Below are positions 7,064-8,552 of a DNA stretch of 8,552 nucleotides, in pieces. Position 1 is the first letter of the stretch. Each line of letters opens with the position of its first letter. Under the pieces are notes generated by a model. That model did no database searches and had not been told where the DNA came from. It saw nothing but the letters and a program-made list of their open reading frames with translations. Origin of the DNA: CAZISM01 sp964541895 (GTDB lineage Bacteria > Zhuqueibacterota > Zhuqueibacteria > Residuimicrobiales > Residuimicrobiaceae). The stretch covers positions 1 to 8,552 of the forward strand of contig CAZISM010000182.1 of assembly GCA_964541895.1 (NCBI GenBank). The letters run 5' to 3'. The translations under genes and the position numbers were made by a program.

Positions 7064-7099
7064 GTCACGGCTACTCTGCGATGGGCGGAGTGCTGTGAC
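7064..7099 (+). terminator. Long imperfect hairpin at the convergent gene junction, possible terminator
   Basis: Arms 7064-7071 with 7092-7099 (8 pairs, one G-U), a bulged T at 7072, then 7073-7079 with 7085-7091 (7 pairs, one G-U), closing a 5-base loop at 7080-7084. It begins six bases after the MarR-GNAT stop and covers the cytochrome stop codon and last nine or so codons. Both wobble pairs are G-U only in plus-strand RNA and become A-C mismatches in minus-strand RNA, so it folds best in the MarR-GNAT transcript. No U-tract follows on either strand, so it is not a textbook intrinsic terminator and may instead protect the 3' end or act with Rho. Confidence 0.45.
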
Positions 7100-8552
7100 A
7101 TTCGGAACAGTTGCCTTCCTTCCATGCATCCCCGATATCTACCGGATGATGAAATTCCAGAGATTGATCAGAGCTGCTGTACACCATCTGGCCCGGCGCG
7201 CCCTGCGCCGTGATCTGATGGCAGGTTTCACATTGCCTGGAAATGACGCGACCGGATTCGCTCACGTGCTGGTCGTCGTGACAGCGAAAACAGCCGGGAC
7301 TGGTCTGGTGGCCGATATGGTTGGGGTATTGATCCCAGCGCACTTTCATATCCGGGAAGATATTCTGATTAAAGGCGGCCTGGACGCCGGCGATGGCGGA
7401 ACGGACACGATCGCGCTGGTTTTTCCAGATCTCCGGGGCGTTCTCCATATAAAAGTGTTCCATCAGGGTCGAGATCCGATCCATGGCCTGATCCCTGGAT
7501 TCGTAGTCTTCCACACACGCCTGCAGCGCCGCTTTTTTGATCCAGGGCAAGCCGGCATCGATCTGCCCGGAAGCGATGGCGATATTGATGAAACGGCCGG
7601 GATCGTTGTAGATATGGCTGGGACGGTTATGGCAGTCGATGCAGTCCATGACCCGCTGTTCCGTGCGGTTTGCCAGCGAATCCGGCAGCGGTTCAGAGGT
7701 GCTGTTGTAGACCGTGGTCACGTTTTTCTTCGTATCGGTGAGAATAACGCGCGGGATCTGCAACCGCTTGGCATCGGTGGCCAGGTATTCGATTTTGATA
7801 TCCGGGTTGATGTGCCAGTGAATGCCGCTGCTTTGACCCAGGGCGGGGTTGCCGCCGCCGGTGTTCAGCAGCAGGTCGACCTCCCAGCGGCTGTTCTTTT
7901 CATCCGCGAGATGATAGATTTCGCGGCGCTGTTGTTTGCCGTACACTTTTTGCGGCCAGTGGCACTGCTCGCAGGTCTCCCGCGCCGGTCGCAGGTTTTT
8001 GATCGGCGTAGGAATCGGCCGGGGATAGACCTTGGCGACGGTGGCATAGACCTGATAGAGTCCGCTCAATTTCGATTTTACATACCAGCTGGCGCCTTTG
8101 CCGACGTGACATTCGGCGCAGCCGACGCGGGCGTGCGGCGACAGCTGGAAGGCGGTGTATTCCGGTATCATCAGTTTATGGCACATCGTCCCGCAGAACA
8201 CGGTGGATTCGGTAAAATGGTACGCCTCATAACTGCCCAGGGCGGAGAGAAACAGAAAGATCGATGTGCCTATGGCAAATATGATCGTGCCGTTTCGATG
8301 CGAAGGGATGTTGAGGTTGAGGATGGGCAGATCCGTACCTTCTATTGCACCGGTGCGTTTGATCTTGCGGCTATGCAGGTACATGCCCAGGGGAATGATG
8401 ACCAATCCCAGGATGATAAACGCCGGAATGATAACAAAGAGCACGATGCCGACATAGGCTTTTTCCGTTCCCGACACCGACGCCAGCACAAAAAGAAAGA
8501 CAAACATAGAGGTGGCGATGGTGGCAATGGCGGCGCCTATGTACGAGATCGT
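7071..8552 (-). CDS. NapC/NirT-like membrane-anchored heptaheme cytochrome c (5' end outside window)
   Basis: Partial gene; 493 residues visible and the frame is open to the window edge. The first visible residues (TISYIGAAIATIATS) are hydrophobic and continue into MFVFLFVLAS, so the ATG at 8507 is internal to the first membrane helix and the real start lies beyond 8552. Three membrane segments precede a periplasmic domain: about 1-27, 33-59 and 88-110 in visible numbering. Seven heme-attachment sites follow: CGTMCH (CX3CH) at 120-125, then CXXCH sites CAECH 145-149, CEQCH 194-198, CIDCH 304-308, CFRCH 421-425, CETCH 441-445 and CSECH 482-486. The first three lie in a NapC/NirT-like region with SPHARVGCAECH and YPRPIPTPIKNLRPARETCEQCH. 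The last three cluster near the C-terminus. Proteins of this type take electrons from membrane quinol and pass them to periplasmic carriers or reductases. The partner enzyme is not in the window. The gene is last in its transcription unit, as the next gene downstream is convergent. Confidence 0.88.
   Translation of the reverse strand, partial: TISYIGAAIATIATSMFVFLFVLASVSGTEKAYVGIVLFVIIPAFIILGLVIIPLGMYLHSRKIKRTGAIEGTDLPILNLNIPSHRNGTIIFAIGTSIFLFLSALGSYEAYHFTESTVFCGTMCHKLMIPEYTAFQLSPHARVGCAECHVGKGASWYVKSKLSGLYQVYATVAKVYPRPIPTPIKNLRPARETCEQCHWPQKVYGKQQRREIYHLADEKNSRWEVDLLLNTGGGNPALGQSSGIHWHINPDIKIEYLATDAKRLQIPRVILTDTKKNVTTVYNSTSEPLPDSLANRTEQRVMDCIDCHNRPSHIYNDPGRFINIAIASGQIDAGLPWIKKAALQACVEDYESRDQAMDRISTLMEHFYMENAPEIWKNQRDRVRSAIAGVQAAFNQNIFPDMKVRWDQYPNHIGHQTSPGCFRCHDDQHVSESGRVISRQCETCHQITAQGAPGQMVYSSSDQSLEFHHPVDIGDAWKEGNCSECHSTPPIAE

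Noticed and set aside
7071..8507. ATG at 8507 as the true start of the cytochrome
   Set aside because: The 15 upstream codons to the window edge are open and hydrophobic and extend the first membrane helix, so this Met is internal.

Overview
The window looks like part of a metagenome-assembled genome from a Gram-negative bacterium of the FCB group, outside classical Bacteroidia. It encodes a TonB-dependent receptor with an N-terminal carboxypeptidase-regulatory-like domain paired with a DUF4249-type lipoprotein, two lipoproteins in total, and an inner-membrane multiheme cytochrome c of the NapC/NirT type. Every complete start codon has a clear Shine-Dalgarno sequence (GGAG, AAGGA, AAAGGA or AAAGGTGG), which is uncommon in Bacteroidia. 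GC is moderately high by eye. Lineages such as KSB1, Calditrichota or Latescibacterota would fit, but this is inference. No rRNA, tRNA, CRISPR array, transposase or phage gene was seen.

Layout. Positions 14-2775 (+) hold a probable operon: a lipoprotein resembling DUF6786, then a double-NBD sugar ABC importer ATPase (RbsA/MglA/XylG type). Exactly 100 Ns follow directly after the ATPase stop codon (2776-2875), so the order across the gap is not proven, and the expected permease gene is not seen. Right of the gap, on the minus strand, a two-gene operon reads 5951 to 2876: the TonB-dependent receptor, then the DUF4249 lipoprotein, whose C-terminus is lost in the gap. A divergent regulatory region (5952-6097) carries a perfect 20-bp palindrome typical of LacI-family operators. 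It separates the receptor operon from a MarR-GNAT fusion gene (6098-7057, +). That gene converges, with 13 nt between stop codons, on a seven-heme NapC/NirT-like cytochrome c (7071-8552, -) whose 5' end lies outside the window. A strong imperfect hairpin sits at the convergent junction.

Function. The left operon points to uptake of a sugar across the inner membrane. The receptor and DUF4249 pair points to TonB-driven import across the outer membrane of an unknown ligand. The MarR-GNAT protein could regulate the divergent receptor operon or act in another regulon. The cytochrome most likely passes electrons from quinol to periplasmic acceptors and seems unrelated to the transport genes. I see no clearly new system. 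The most notable items are the palindromic operator in the divergent promoter, the receptor/DUF4249 pair in place of SusC/SusD, the atypical CX3CH first heme site, and the convergent hairpin.
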